A DNA stretch of 23,641 bases from Patescibacteria group bacterium AH-259-L07 (GTDB lineage Bacteria > Patescibacteriota > Patescibacteriia > UBA2591 > UBA6264): the NCBI GenBank assembly GCA_027718005.1, contig JALLOP010000010.1, forward strand, positions 1-23,641. Direction: 5' to 3'. Below, piece by piece: positions 8,861 through 15,255 of this stretch. A program made the position numbers and the translations under genes. Under the pieces are notes generated by a model. The model had not been told where the DNA came from. It ran no database searches and saw only the letters and a list, made by a program, of their open reading frames with translations. The first letter of the stretch is position 1. Each line of letters starts with the position of its first letter.

Positions 8861-8921
8861 AATTACAATTTTGCCCTGCTCTCCGAAGCTTTAGCGAAGG
8901 AGGGACATGTTTTAGTTTGTT
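8861..8921 (-). pseudogene. N-terminal stub split by a palindrome, upstream of copy 5
   Basis: Directly after the TAA of copy 6 the minus strand carries the family start codons for K-Q-T-K-T-C (8905-8921, ending ACATGT). It is then interrupted by a palindrome and resumes with CAAAATTGTAATT (8861-8873), the codons for Q-N-C-N, before the ATG of copy 5. The break falls at the first conserved Cys codon, the same place as at 12685-12750. Confidence 0.7.
8874..8904. repeat. Palindrome, CCCTCC-TTCG type
   Basis: An imperfect palindrome (arms near CCCTCC/GGAGGG, with a 5-base extra on one side relative to the copy at 12701-12726). Both copies sit at the same position within an N-terminal stub and are followed by the same GCAAAATTGTAATT before an ATG. 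No terminator-like U-run. Confidence 0.65.
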
Positions 8922-10712
8922 TTAAACCACTTCTTGTTGGTAGCATTTCTCGCAATAGATGATCTCTGGCCTCTCTGGCGCATATGATGTTTCAAATTCG
9001 TTGGAACAGTGATCAGCACCATGGGAGTGTTTGACCGTGTTTTGATAAACCCCATTATCAGACTTCTCTCCTGCGCACTGACATTGTCGGTGCCAGAGTT
9101 TTAGCGGATTGCGCTGTTGTAGGCGTTGGTGATGGCGGCAATTCGAACATAATCGTGGCAAGGAAAGATTCATTTTTTTGTAAAATTGAAACTCGTCCGG
9201 GATGATTTTAAACGCGGTCGTACACTGTTCAATACATTTTCCTTCATGAGAACATCCGATAACGGAATTTAAAATATCATCATTAACATCATTGATACGG
9301 TCGGGTAAATCTCCTGGTTGTATGGTAATTTCATAATCTCGTTTTTCTGGATCTTTCCATGTATATCCTTGCTCTCTTGCTTGTTGTTTTGTTAAAGGGA
9401 AAAACTCTTGTATACTGGTTTCGTTATATGCAAAGGGAGAAAGTTCTGAGGGAAAGAATTCTCCATATTTGTATACCCTGCCTTTTTTGTCTGTATAGTG
9501 CATATCATTCATGTGTTGAATTATCTTAGGAACCAATACTTCATATTCTTGCCTACTATATTGTTTGTTTAAAATACAATATTCTTTACTCTTTAAAGAT
9601 ATACAAGCAAAAAGATTAGAACAATTATTATAACAGCGTTTACTATAACAAACATCTCTTACGTTACCCACACAAAATAGACTAAATTTAACATTACTGG
9701 TTCCTTTGCCACATACCAAATCTTCGTACATAAGCTGAGCGTTTTCTCCAAATTGGGTATAATCATAACAATTTTTATTTGGCTTTATTATCAACCACAT
9801 ACAATATCTACAATCTTGTGATTCTAGCGCGATATAGGAATCGTAAACATTTTTAGAATAACTAATATAATCGCCAGAAACATTGGTGTTATGACGCCCA
9901 TGCATAAATTTATGGGGAAATGCGAGATAAAATTCTCTCACTTTTTTCTGGAATTTCTCAATATTTATGAAAGAATTCAGGTCAAATTCTTGTAATTTCT
10001 TAAAATAATCATCCTGAGAATAAGGCTTATTAAAAATATAGTATTGTTTATTTCTTAAATTTACACAGCCAAAACAGTCATTACAATTTATTAAATTTTT
10101 AGAAAACCATATATTCTGGCAATCTTCACAATCTATTGAAAAATACATTTGATACGAATTGTTACAATTAACACACTGATAAGACAATTGTAAAGCATCT
10201 GCCATGGTAATATCAATACAATCTTTAGATCTTTCTAGCTCAGTACCATATATACAATTTTCATCATAATCAGAATTAAAAAGTAAATAACAATTTTTCA
10301 AGTTGTGGGCATAATTATTGTACTCACTATTTACCAATGTTTTATAACTAACTGATACATTGGACATTGGCACTACTTTTAATAAATCTTTATATTGCTC
10401 AAAGAAGTTCCGTGAAAAATTATACTCTCTGCCATAAACCAATGGATCCCATTTATCTGACCACCAACATGGAGAGCAATAAACCGGAAAAGGAGCTTTT
10501 TCAGGATACATAGAAACTATGGATTTATCACATAAATCACACGTTCTGCTATAAAATACTCTCTCGTTTCTAAATAAAAGCCTCCGTTGCAGGCGACACT
10601 CAGGACAAAAGGTTGGGGGAGGCACCTTAACCTTTTTATAAAAATCAAAATCGTCAGGTTCAATTTGAAAATCACCCTTGCAATTCTGACACTTTTTAAC
10701 TTGAGTATTCAT
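8922..10712 (-). CDS. Zinc-ribbon/solenoid array protein, copy 6
   Basis: The protein has 596 residues from ATG 10712; a TTG two codons upstream is possible but falls in leftover N-terminal codons. Ribbon 1 is C8, C11, C36, C39 and ribbon 2 is C58, C61, C79, C82. The first half closes on NDCFGCVNLRNK; the second is degenerate (NLFACISLKSKEYC). The long third ribbon (SHEGKCIEQC ... RLCSNCRH) and the fourth cluster (CQCAG, HSH, HC, CEKC) are complete. The upstream side carries the longest palindrome of the window inside an N-terminal stub. Its own TAA runs directly into the N-terminal stub ahead of copy 5, with no palindrome at its 3' end. Function unknown. Confidence 0.9.
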   Translation of the reverse strand: MNTQVKKCQNCKGDFQIEPDDFDFYKKVKVPPPTFCPECRLQRRLLFRNERVFYSRTCDLCDKSIVSMYPEKAPFPVYCSPCWWSDKWDPLVYGREYNFSRNFFEQYKDLLKVVPMSNVSVSYKTLVNSEYNNYAHNLKNCYLLFNSDYDENCIYGTELERSKDCIDITMADALQLSYQCVNCNNSYQMYFSIDCEDCQNIWFSKNLINCNDCFGCVNLRNKQYYIFNKPYSQDDYFKKLQEFDLNSFINIEKFQKKVREFYLAFPHKFMHGRHNTNVSGDYISYSKNVYDSYIALESQDCRYCMWLIIKPNKNCYDYTQFGENAQLMYEDLVCGKGTSNVKFSLFCVGNVRDVCYSKRCYNNCSNLFACISLKSKEYCILNKQYSRQEYEVLVPKIIQHMNDMHYTDKKGRVYKYGEFFPSELSPFAYNETSIQEFFPLTKQQAREQGYTWKDPEKRDYEITIQPGDLPDRINDVNDDILNSVIGCSHEGKCIEQCTTAFKIIPDEFQFYKKMNLSLPRLCSNCRHHQRLQQRNPLKLWHRQCQCAGEKSDNGVYQNTVKHSHGADHCSNEFETSYAPERPEIIYCEKCYQQEVV

Positions 10713-10810
10713 ATGCAATTTTGATCCCTCACCCAGCGGTGATAAAAATGTTATCGCATTTTTGAAAAAAATGTATCACCGCTGGGTGAGGGATTTTAGT
10801 TTCTTATCAT
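10713..10810 (-). pseudogene. N-terminal stub split by the long palindrome, upstream of copy 6
   Basis: The ATG at 10808-10810 overlaps the TGA of a C-terminal stub and is followed by GAAACTAAAAT, resembling the family E-T-K codons but out of frame after a small deletion. The 67-bp palindrome follows, then ATCAAAATTGCAT (QNC codons), then the ATG of copy 6. The palindrome again sits between the TK and QN codons, as at the other two N-terminal stubs. Confidence 0.55.
10726..10792. repeat. 67-bp palindrome with perfect 19-bp arms
   Basis: The arms CCCTCACCCAGCGGTGATA and their exact complement enclose 29 bases, within which AAAAATG/CATTTTT forms a second 7-bp stem. The outer CCCTCACCC/GGGTGAGGG matches the palindromes at 7029-7058 and 21453-21480. 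On the transcribed strand it would make a long mRNA hairpin between two array genes. Confidence 0.9.
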
Positions 10811-10839
10811 ACAACTTCTTGTTGGTAGCATGCTTTTCA
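10807..10839 (-). pseudogene. C-terminal stub of a lost paralogue (KACYQQEVV-stop)
   Basis: Directly after the palindrome at 10840-10874 the minus strand encodes K-A-C-Y-Q-Q-E-V-V-TGA. It is nearly identical to the real end of copy 9, whose codons for ACYQQEVV differ at one base. Its TGA overlaps the ATG of the N-terminal stub that follows. Two successive ancestral genes are thus represented here only by their touching ends, still in ATGA arrangement. Confidence 0.8.
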
Positions 10840-10874
10840 CCCTCCCAAATTTTACTCTGTAAAATTTGGGAGGG
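10840..10874. repeat. Palindrome, CCCTCCCAAATTTT type
   Basis: Perfect 14-bp arms (CCCTCCCAAATTTT) around a 7-base loop, 11 bases after the TAG of copy 7. It has the same arms as 3584-3616 and the same relation to a following C-terminal stub that begins TGAAAA. No U-run on the minus strand. Confidence 0.88.
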
Positions 10875-10885
10875 CAAGCAATACA

Positions 10886-12682
10886 CTAAATAACTTCTGC
10901 CTGGTAGCATTTCTCGCAATAGATGATCTCTGGCCTATCTGGTGCATACGTGGTTTCAAATTCATTCGGACAATAGGTAGTGCCGTGAGAGTGTTTAGCC
11001 ACGTTTTGATAAACTTTATTATCAGACTGTATGCCAGCACACTGACAAGCTCGATGCCAAAGTTTGAAAGGGTTAGTTCGCTGGACCATCTGGTAATAGC
11101 GACAATTGGGACAGAGTCGGGGTAAGGGTAAATTCATTTTACGATAAAATTGCAGCTCATAAGGGATAATTTTAAAAGCAGTGGTGCATTGTTCATCGCA
11201 TGTACCCTGATGTTGGCAGCCAATGGTTTGATTGAGAATATCATCTTCTGCATCTCTAATATGATCGGGTAACTCTTTTGGTTTTATCATAATCTCGTAC
11301 TCTCTTTTTTCTGGATCTTTCCACATATAACCTTGTTTTACTGCTTGCTCTTTGGTTAAGGGGAAGTTTTCATATATAAAACTTTCATTATAGGCAAAAA
11401 CACCAAACTCTGGGGGCAAAAACTCTCCATATGTATAGATTCTCCCTCTTTTGTCTTTATAGGGCATCTCACGTGTATGTTGAATTATTTTTGTCCTTAG
11501 TTTCTTGAATGAATTCTCGTCGTATTGTTTATTTAAAATACAATGTGACTTCTTACCGAGTGCTATACAACCAAAAAGGTTTTTACACGATCTTTTTGAA
11601 AGCATACAATACTCCAAATTCATTGTATTATCTGACCAACATTCATATGAGAACTTAATATTATTTTGTCCGCCGCCACAGCCCATACACTCATACATCC
11701 GAGTAGCATTCCCTCCCCACATGGTAAAATCATATGAATCTTTTGTTGGAGCAAGAAAAAGAAATTGACAAAACTTACAGTCATCAGCTTCTCTAACTTC
11801 AAAACTTTGAAAGACGTTTTTTGAGTTAAAAATATAATCGCCCGAAACATCCTTGTTTTGCACTCCCTCCATATACTTTTTAGGATAGGCAAGGCTTAAT
11901 TCTCGAAGTTTATTTTTAAATTGTTCCACTGTTTCATATGACCCGAGATTGAATTTTTCCAACTTTTCAAAATATTTATTTTTTGTGTACGATTTGTTAA
12001 ATATGAAGTATTTTTTATTACGAAGGTTAATACAACCAAAACAGTTCTGACAACCTCGGAGATTTTTAGAGAAATAAACATTAACGCATTCCTGACAATT
12101 AGATGAAAATAGTGTATGGAAACACTTCTGTAGACGCGTTCCTCCATAACATAATTCACAAAGATCAATTATGGCGTTATCAAGGCACTGTTTACTCCTC
12201 TCGACATATGTGCCGTAAGCGCAATCTTCACTATAATCAGAGCCAAAGAGGAGATAACAATTCTTGAGATACGAACAGATATTACAATACTCACTATTTA
12301 CTAATGATGGTTCAATGGTCTGTAGGGCCGGCCATGGTACTTTTGAATAAAGTTCTTGGAATTGCTTAAAAAATGATCTAGAAAAGTCATACTCCTGGCC
12401 ATAATCTATTGGATCCCAGTCATCTGACCACCAACAGGCATTACAATATACAGGGAAAGGCACGTCACTATTAAAAAGAGATATGATTTCCTTTTGGCAC
12501 AAGTCGCACCTTCCTTTGTATAATACGCGTTGATTCATAAATATCATACGTCTTTTTATCCGACACTCCGGGCACCATGTTGGCGGCGGTACATCTATTT
12601 TCTCATAAAAATCAAAGTCATCAGATTCAATCCGAAATCCCTGAGAACAGTTTTGACATTGTTTAGTTTCTGTTTGTCTCAT
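10886..12682 (-). CDS. Zinc-ribbon/solenoid array protein, copy 7 (hairpin-flanked)
   Basis: The protein has 598 residues and starts MRQTETKQCQNC. Ribbon 1 is C9, C12, C37, C40 and ribbon 2 is C59, C62, C80, C83. The first half ends CQNCFGCINLRNK and the second CKNLFGCIALGKK. The long third ribbon (GCQHQGTCDEQC ... RLCPNCRY) and the fourth cluster (CQCAG, HSH, YCPNEF, CEKC) are present; the usual HC reads YC. Its N terminus and 13-base upstream stretch match copy 5, so these two look like close relatives that carried the same 5' palindrome. It is bracketed by the MKSETKNC stub upstream and the ACYQQEVV stub downstream. A plausible minus promoter lies at 12800. Function unknown. Confidence 0.9.
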   Translation of the reverse strand: MRQTETKQCQNCSQGFRIESDDFDFYEKIDVPPPTWCPECRIKRRMIFMNQRVLYKGRCDLCQKEIISLFNSDVPFPVYCNACWWSDDWDPIDYGQEYDFSRSFFKQFQELYSKVPWPALQTIEPSLVNSEYCNICSYLKNCYLLFGSDYSEDCAYGTYVERSKQCLDNAIIDLCELCYGGTRLQKCFHTLFSSNCQECVNVYFSKNLRGCQNCFGCINLRNKKYFIFNKSYTKNKYFEKLEKFNLGSYETVEQFKNKLRELSLAYPKKYMEGVQNKDVSGDYIFNSKNVFQSFEVREADDCKFCQFLFLAPTKDSYDFTMWGGNATRMYECMGCGGGQNNIKFSYECWSDNTMNLEYCMLSKRSCKNLFGCIALGKKSHCILNKQYDENSFKKLRTKIIQHTREMPYKDKRGRIYTYGEFLPPEFGVFAYNESFIYENFPLTKEQAVKQGYMWKDPEKREYEIMIKPKELPDHIRDAEDDILNQTIGCQHQGTCDEQCTTAFKIIPYELQFYRKMNLPLPRLCPNCRYYQMVQRTNPFKLWHRACQCAGIQSDNKVYQNVAKHSHGTTYCPNEFETTYAPDRPEIIYCEKCYQAEVI

Positions 12683-12684
12683 AA

Positions 12685-12750
12685 TTACAATTTTGCTTTG
12701 CCCTCCGAAGTTTTAACGAAGGAGGGACAGTTTTTAGTTTCAGATTTCAT
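12685..12750 (-). pseudogene. 21-codon leader frame: array N terminus interrupted by a palindrome
   Basis: The frame opens with MKSETKNC, the exact start of copy 4 and one base different from it at DNA level. Straight after the Cys codon it enters the palindrome CCCTCC...GGAGGG, and it stops at TAA two bases before the ATG of copy 7. After the palindrome the bases CAAAATTGTAATT continue the ancestral Q-N-C codons in another frame. It is therefore a start stub whose gene was broken exactly at the first zinc-ligand codon. It may still be translated as a leader peptide coupled to copy 7. Confidence 0.75.
12701..12726. repeat. Palindrome, CCCTCC-TTCG type
   Basis: A 26-bp imperfect palindrome with CCCTCC/GGAGGG arms, lying inside the leader frame ahead of copy 7. 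A longer variant occupies the equivalent place ahead of copy 5 (8874-8904). Confidence 0.7.
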
Positions 12751-12756
12751 AAAAAG

Positions 12757-12765
12757 TTATCCACA
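12757..12765 (+). promoter_or_regulatory. DnaA-box-like site TTATCCACA
   Basis: A perfect match to the classical DnaA box, between the leader-frame start (12750) and the promoter of the plus-strand RNA. A single site may be chance, but the second DUF3800/RNA module has four at the matching position. Confidence 0.5.
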
Positions 12766-12773
12766 ATCAACAA

Positions 12774-12801
12774 TTGACAAATTGAATAAAAATGCTATTA
12801 T
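12774..12801 (+). promoter_or_regulatory. Sigma-70-like promoter of RNA 1, with an overlapping minus-strand -10
   Basis: TTGACA (12774-12779), 16-base spacer, TATTAT (12796-12801) preceded by TGC (extended -10). On the minus strand TATAAT (12800-12805) overlaps it and faces the array, though with no good -35. The other module repeats this layout. Confidence 0.65.
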
Positions 12802-12807
12802 TATACA

Positions 12808-12886
12808 TGGAATTACTTCCGAGTCGAACTGTGGCGTTTATCGCCGCGTTCTCTCAAAGAGATAGGCCCGGGAGTTTTTTATTTTG
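12808..12886 (+). ncRNA. Small structured RNA 1, tail-to-tail with DUF3800 gene
   Basis: Downstream of the promoter, the plus strand can fold into an outer stem ACTTCC (12815-12820) with GGGAGT (12870-12875). It encloses a GTGGCG-TTTAT-CGCCGC hairpin (12831-12847) and a TCTC/GAGA hairpin, and ends in a T6-A-T4 run. No convincing reading frame is present. Its 3' end overlaps the last codons of the DUF3800 gene on the other strand. I recall that several structured RNA motifs have been named for association with DUF3800 genes; whether this is one needs a covariance-model search. The start is estimated from the promoter. Confidence 0.6.
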
Positions 12887-13511
12887 GCCATATTTGTACA
12901 TATATTTCTCTGTGCGCAATAATCTTTCGGTACTTATCAGCATATCTCTTATGTTTTTGAACAGATCTATTGATAACACCAGCAACATAATCAGCCAGCT
13001 GTAAGAGATTATTGCCACTTGATCGTTGCATTTTAACCTTTTTAATCAAGCGCCTATCTTTCTCATTCATCTTTCTTCTTAAATACCTTGCTAACTGTCT
13101 CCTGAAATCTAAACTGCCACTTTTATCAATAACAACTATAGCATTCTCTAGTTTATCTTTTGCGTTTTGAAAAACAAGTCCGCAGGTATATTTATAAAAT
13201 GATCTTTTGTCTCTAAACCCATCACCCCATAATTTTCGAGGATCCTTATTTATCACAATTCCATAATAAAAAAAATTGTATGGCGCTACAGCCTGTAAAA
13301 ACGCTTGTCGCACTTTATCAGAATTTCTTTTAAAATGGAATTCGCTATTTTCTGCCCATCCTAATTCCTTTCTTAAAAGAGCAATTCTCTGATCGCAGGA
13401 CAATGCTTCATCGTTGTCTTCAAAAACTACTAAGGAAACGACAAAAAATCTACTTGATCCTTTTTCAATTTTCAGGCCAGCATCACCGGATTCATCAATA
13501 AAAATTAACAT
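12879..13511 (-). CDS. DUF3800 family protein 1
   Basis: The protein has 210 residues. Family signatures: IDESGD at residues 5-10 at the very N terminus, EFHF at 57-60, VIDKSG at 127-132, and QLADYVAGVI at 171-180 (the acidic residue in the LAD motif is typical). The conserved acidic residues suggest a metal-dependent nuclease-like fold, and I believe the family has been related to RNase H-like proteins, but no activity is established here. It starts 10 bases after the stop of copy 9, so it can be co-transcribed with the array, yet it is unrelated to the zinc-ribbon proteins. Its stop lies within the terminator of a plus-strand RNA. It resembles DUF3800 protein 2 only in these motifs, so the two modules are not a recent duplication. 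Confidence 0.9.
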   Translation of the reverse strand: MLIFIDESGDAGLKIEKGSSRFFVVSLVVFEDNDEALSCDQRIALLRKELGWAENSEFHFKRNSDKVRQAFLQAVAPYNFFYYGIVINKDPRKLWGDGFRDKRSFYKYTCGLVFQNAKDKLENAIVVIDKSGSLDFRRQLARYLRRKMNEKDRRLIKKVKMQRSSGNNLLQLADYVAGVINRSVQKHKRYADKYRKIIAHREIYVQIWPK

Positions 13512-13521
13512 AATTATTTAA

Positions 13522-15255
13522 TTATACGACTTCTTGTTGGTAGCATGCTTCGCAATACACAATCTCTTTACGCTCTGGCGCATACGTGGTTTCGAATTCA
13601 TTGGGGCAGTGTTTTTCTTTGTGCAAATGCTCTACGGTATTTTGATATATTTTTTTGTCAGATTCTTTCCCTGCGCATTGACATGTTCTATGCCAAAGAC
13701 GATTAGGGCCACGAGCAATAAAACGCCGTAAATGCCGGCAATCAGGGCATAAACGAGGAAGAGGAATTTCAAAATGCTTATAAAACTTAAATTCGAGCGG
13801 GATAATACGATAATTCTTACGACATTCAAGGCACACAAATATCTCCTTCGTAACATCAAGATTTCCAGCCTCATGAATGGAATCAGGCATATCTTCCCAC
13901 GCAACCGTTTCTTTATCAAATGTACCGCGCGGATAATCCTCCCACTTAAAGCCTTGTCTTCGTGCCTGTTCTTTCGACAGGGGGAATTGTTCCTGTGCGG
14001 CTGTTTCATTATATCCAAACGTACTTATAAATGGCGGAAAAAACTCACCCCACTCTCCCCGCTCTTTCATATCTTCTACAATCTGACCTCTCAACACCTT
14101 ATAATCTTCTTTAGAATATTGTTTATTAAGAATGCAATAATTTTTTTTACGAAGACCAGCACAACCAAAACAATGATTAGAATTAAAACAATAGTACGAG
14201 TAGTCCATAAAGCTGCATGTCCAACAAAGGGCAGAGCCAATATAATGAGACGCCTCTATTCCGGCATTCATTGAGTTATACATAAGCTCAGCATTTCTTC
14301 CTGTCGTATCACAGTCCACACAATCCTTGGCATTACGCCAAACATGTACTCCATATTTTGAATCCTCTGCGTTATAACAGTGAAAGCAGTAACGACAGTT
14401 TTTCGCATCTTTTATATAGTTGCCGGTCGAACGTATACCATTTACAATCTCGGCATACTTTCGGGGCTGTTTGAGTATAAATTCGCTAAATTGCTTTCGA
14501 AGTTTTTCAATACCACTATGCGTATCGAGTCGCGCCGACTGTATGAATTTTTTATATTCTTTTTTTGACAACGCTTTATTAAATACGTAGTATTGCTTAT
14601 TACGGAGATTCACACACCCTATACAATGGGAACAGCCGCGGCAATCAAGAAGGAAATAACTCTCATAAGAATCATGGCATCCTTTGCTATAAAATAGCTT
14701 ATATGAGTTATAACAATCATCAGACTCATATGAGAGCTCGGTTTGATGTGAAAATGATACATCAATACAATCCTTACATACCTGAACCCAACAGCAATGA
14801 ATACAATTCTCATTATTAGAAGATTCAATAATCATGTAGCAATTCTTACTATCAGCAGAAATGTTTGTGTATTCAGAGTTAATACTTTTTGTATAAATTA
14901 ATGATACTTTTGGTACTTTTTCCCATAATTCATTAAACTGCTCAAAAAAGGGGTGATGCGGGTCATATTCTTTTCCATAATCAAGCGGGTCCCAATCATC
15001 AGAAAACCAGCAATCATGACACCATACGGTATATGGTTTATTCGGACTGTACATTGAAACAACTTCTTTTTTGCAGCGATCACAAGGGCGTCTGTAAAAC
15101 ACTCTTTCGTTACGAAATGTCAAACGCTGTTGCGCGCGGCACAAAGGACACTTTTTCGGTGATAGCACATCTATCTTTTTGTAAAAATCAAAGTCTTCAG
15201 GTTCGATGATAAACTGTTTGTTACAATTTTGACATGTTTTAGTTTCAGGTTTCAT
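13522..15255 (-). CDS. Zinc-ribbon/solenoid array protein, copy 9
   Basis: (Numbered by position; the gene at 12879 is number 8.) The protein has 577 residues from ATG 15255, which overlaps the TGA of copy 10. A GTG seven codons upstream lies inside that gene's end and is rejected. Ribbon 1 is C8, C11, C36, C39 and ribbon 2 is C58, C61, C79, C82. Halves end CSHCIGCVNLRNK and NHCFGCAGLRKK. Ribbon 3 is short and complete (CLEC ... RLCPDCRH), and the fourth cluster is complete (CQCAG, HLH, HC, CEAC). All four metal sites therefore look functional. A 37-base tract around the HLHKEKHC codons is identical to copy 14, 8 kb away, pointing to gene conversion. Function unknown. Confidence 0.9.
   Translation of the reverse strand: MKPETKTCQNCNKQFIIEPEDFDFYKKIDVLSPKKCPLCRAQQRLTFRNERVFYRRPCDRCKKEVVSMYSPNKPYTVWCHDCWFSDDWDPLDYGKEYDPHHPFFEQFNELWEKVPKVSLIYTKSINSEYTNISADSKNCYMIIESSNNENCIHCCWVQVCKDCIDVSFSHQTELSYESDDCYNSYKLFYSKGCHDSYESYFLLDCRGCSHCIGCVNLRNKQYYVFNKALSKKEYKKFIQSARLDTHSGIEKLRKQFSEFILKQPRKYAEIVNGIRSTGNYIKDAKNCRYCFHCYNAEDSKYGVHVWRNAKDCVDCDTTGRNAELMYNSMNAGIEASHYIGSALCWTCSFMDYSYYCFNSNHCFGCAGLRKKNYCILNKQYSKEDYKVLRGQIVEDMKERGEWGEFFPPFISTFGYNETAAQEQFPLSKEQARRQGFKWEDYPRGTFDKETVAWEDMPDSIHEAGNLDVTKEIFVCLECRKNYRIIPLEFKFYKHFEIPLPRLCPDCRHLRRFIARGPNRLWHRTCQCAGKESDKKIYQNTVEHLHKEKHCPNEFETTYAPERKEIVYCEACYQQEVV

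Noticed and set aside
10726..10792. Integron attC site or CRISPR repeat
   Set aside because: No integrase core-site motifs, no integrase or cas gene, no regularly spaced repeats with unique spacers; the palindromes differ among themselves and sit in gene-end stubs.
12879..13511. DUF3800 genes as transposases
   Set aside because: No terminal inverted repeats or clear target duplications flank either module, and the IDESGD and LAD motifs fit DUF3800 rather than a known transposase family.
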